Shown one piece after another: positions 62,780-64,000 of a stretch of DNA of 64,000 bases. The DNA lies in NCBI RefSeq assembly GCF_026586795.1, contig NZ_JAPFGY010000018.1:1-64000 (forward strand). The letters are read 5' to 3'. Each line of letters begins with the position of its first letter. The first letter of the stretch is position 1. This DNA is from Erythrobacter sp. WG (GTDB taxonomy: Bacteria > Pseudomonadota > Alphaproteobacteria > Sphingomonadales > Sphingomonadaceae). Below the pieces are notes generated by a model. It ran no database searches, was not told where the DNA came from, and was given only the letters and a program-made list of their open reading frames with translations. A program made the position numbers and the translations under genes.

Positions 62780-63547
62780 ATGAGCAACACTGCAAACACC
62801 GGTGCCTTCGAGGGCCACAAGAAGCTCGAGAAGAACGTCACCCTGCTCGCCGCCTGCACGCTCGCTGTGGTGGCGGTCGGCGGGATCGTCGAGATCGCCC
62901 CGCTGTTCTGGGTCGACAACACGATCGAGAAGGTGGATGGAATGCGCCCCTACACCCCGCTCGAGCAGGCCGGGCGCGACATCTACATCCGCGAGGGGTG
63001 CTACGTCTGCCACAGCCAGATGATCCGCCCGTTCCGCGACGAGGTGGAGCGCTACGGGCATTACAGCCTCGCTGCGGAATCGATGTACGACCACCCCTTC
63101 CAGTGGGGGAGCAAGCGCACCGGGCCCGACTTGGCGCGCGTCGGCGGGCGCTATTCGGATGCCTGGCACGTCGATCACCTGAAGGCGCCGCGCGCGGTGG
63201 TGCCGCAGAGCATCATGCCGAGCTACGCCTTCCTCGCCGAGACCGATCTCAAGGTCGCCGACCCGGCCGCCAGCCTCACCGCCCTGAAGCGCGTGGGCGT
63301 GCCCTATACGGACGACGACATCGCCAAGGCGGCGCAGGACCTCAACGCCCAGGCCGATCCCGAGGCCGACGCCGGCGACCTCGCGACCCGCTACCCCAAG
63401 GCGCAGATCCGCGACTTCGACGGTGATCCCACGCGGGTGACCGAGATGGATGCGCTGGTCGCCTACCTCCAGATGCTCGGCACGCTGGTCGACGTGAACA
63501 GCGCCGCCGCGCAGGAGGAACTCACCAAGGGGAGCGAGGGACGATGA
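62780..63547 (+). CDS. ccoO: cbb3-type cytochrome c oxidase subunit II
   Basis: Membrane-anchored mono-heme cytochrome c, 255 residues. One N-terminal helix ([23 protein letters not shown]), then [32 protein letters not shown] with heme-binding C74-x2-C77-H78, and SIMPSYAFL, where Met is the likely sixth ligand region. Stop overlaps the ccoQ start (ATGA). Confidence 0.96.
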   Translation: MSNTANTGAFEGHKKLEKNVTLLAACTLAVVAVGGIVEIAPLFWVDNTIEKVDGMRPYTPLEQAGRDIYIREGCYVCHSQMIRPFRDEVERYGHYSLAAESMYDHPFQWGSKRTGPDLARVGGRYSDAWHVDHLKAPRAVVPQSIMPSYAFLAETDLKVADPAASLTALKRVGVPYTDDDIAKAAQDLNAQADPEADAGDLATRYPKAQIRDFDGDPTRVTEMDALVAYLQMLGTLVDVNSAAAQEELTKGSEGR

Positions 63548-63708
63548 GCCTCTACACCGCCCTCAGGCACTTTGCCGACAGCTACGCGCTGGCGATGATC
63601 TGCGTGCTCTACCTGGTGCTGTGCCTGTGGCACTTCCGCCCCGCCGCGCGGACCTACAGGAGCGATGCCAAGCTCTCGATTTTCAAGGAAGACGACCATG
63701 GCCAATAA
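63544..63708 (+). CDS. ccoQ: cbb3-type oxidase small subunit CcoQ
   Basis: Short 54-residue protein with a single membrane helix ([19 protein letters not shown]) and a basic/aromatic tail ([23 protein letters not shown]), matching CcoQ/FixQ. Its ATG overlaps the ccoO stop and its stop overlaps the ccoP start by 11 bp, so all four genes are coupled. CcoQ stabilises the oxidase. Confidence 0.9.
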   Translation: MSLYTALRHFADSYALAMICVLYLVLCLWHFRPAARTYRSDAKLSIFKEDDHGQ

Positions 63709-64000
63709 GCGCATCGACGAGCCCACCGGCACCGAGACCGTCGGCCACGAATGGGACGGCATCGAGGAACTGAACACGCCCCTGCCGCGCTGGTGGCTCT
63801 ACACCTTCTACGCGACGATCGCCTTCGCGGCGGTCTATGTGGTGCTCTACCCGGCCTGGCCGATGATCGACCGGGCGACCGGCGGCACGCTGGGCTGGTC
63901 GAGCCGCGGGCAGCTCGCCGCGGAAATGCGCGCCGCCGACGCCGCGCGCGCCGGCATCCGCGCCGAGATCGCCGCGACGCCAATCGAGGCGCTCCCCGCC
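63698..64000 (+). CDS. ccoP: cbb3-type oxidase subunit III (partial, cut by window end)
   Basis: First 101 codons of the di-heme cytochrome c subunit CcoP. Visible part: GHEWDGIEELNTPLPRWWLYTFYATIAFAAVYVVLYPAWPM, the CcoP N-terminal helix and signature, then TLGWSSRGQLAAEM. The heme motifs would lie beyond the window. It overlaps ccoQ by 11 bp. Confidence 0.95.
   Translation, partial: MANKRIDEPTGTETVGHEWDGIEELNTPLPRWWLYTFYATIAFAAVYVVLYPAWPMIDRATGGTLGWSSRGQLAAEMRAADAARAGIRAEIAATPIEALPA

Noticed and set aside
1-64000. tRNA, rRNA, CRISPR or insertion-sequence genes
   Set aside because: No tRNA-like cloverleaf, rRNA sequence, regularly spaced repeat-spacer array, transposase motif or terminal inverted repeats were noticed by eye; a tRNAscan or CRISPR search was not possible.

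Overview
The window is high-GC chromosomal DNA from an alphaproteobacterium, most likely order Sphingomonadales and probably an Erythrobacteraceae member. The basis is gene order (argS, SPOR protein, nagZ, scpA, scpB, tatA, tatB, tatC), several very large TonB-dependent receptors, an alphaproteobacterial Tad/Cpa pilus locus, a ccoNOQP oxidase operon with a Crp/Fnr regulator, and SphX-like intergenic palindromes. No phage, IS element, CRISPR array, tRNA or rRNA was seen. Family placement is inference from these traits, not from a search.

Layout. 1-1.6 kb: an XRE regulator with a small membrane protein, a three-copy operator array, and a GH24 lysozyme. 1.7-9.1 kb: tamB, tamA and the N-degron enzyme bpt. 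9.3-12.4 kb: threonine dehydratase and a secreted amidohydrolase. 12.4-19.1 kb: tatC, tatB, tatA, scpB, scpA, nagZ, a SPOR protein and argS, all on the minus strand. 19.3-24.9 kb: a lipoprotein, ispH, thrB, rnhA, a DUF1508 protein, an FAD oxidoreductase and an alpha/beta hydrolase. 25.0-32.4 kb: a Tad pilus operon (cpaA, B, C, D, E, tadB, tadC) that lacks cpaF and a pilin gene. 32.4-36.0 kb: a fatty-acid/acyl-CoA cluster (MarR regulator, crotonase, SDR dehydrogenase, thiolase). 36.2-48.2 kb: a TPR-AspH hydroxylase, three TonB-dependent receptors and a small exported-looking protein. 48.3-57.2 kb: clpB, a penicillin-acylase-type Ntn hydrolase, an M16 peptidase, a small conserved protein and a META lipoprotein. 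57.2-60.1 kb: acetyl-CoA synthetase and an OmpW-like porin. 60.2 kb to the end: a Crp/Fnr regulator and the ccoNOQP cbb3 oxidase operon, with ccoP cut by the window edge.

How the genes work together. TamA/TamB, the Tat translocase and the TonB receptors build and feed the envelope. ScpA/ScpB belong to chromosome condensation, and two perfect parS-type sites (33954 and 59233) suggest this segment lies within the ParB/SMC-organised, origin-proximal part of the chromosome. The right end is a low-oxygen respiration module with FNR-type boxes before both the regulator and ccoN.

The most unusual signals are non-coding. First, G-quadruplex-forming GGGGGTCTGG arrays sit immediately beside both parS sites, and a third related array is at 16.4 kb. 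Second, three 18-bp palindromes at an exact 17-bp pitch precede the XRE gene. Third, an almost identical 18-bp palindrome lies upstream of a TonB receptor and in the clpB/acylase divergent region.
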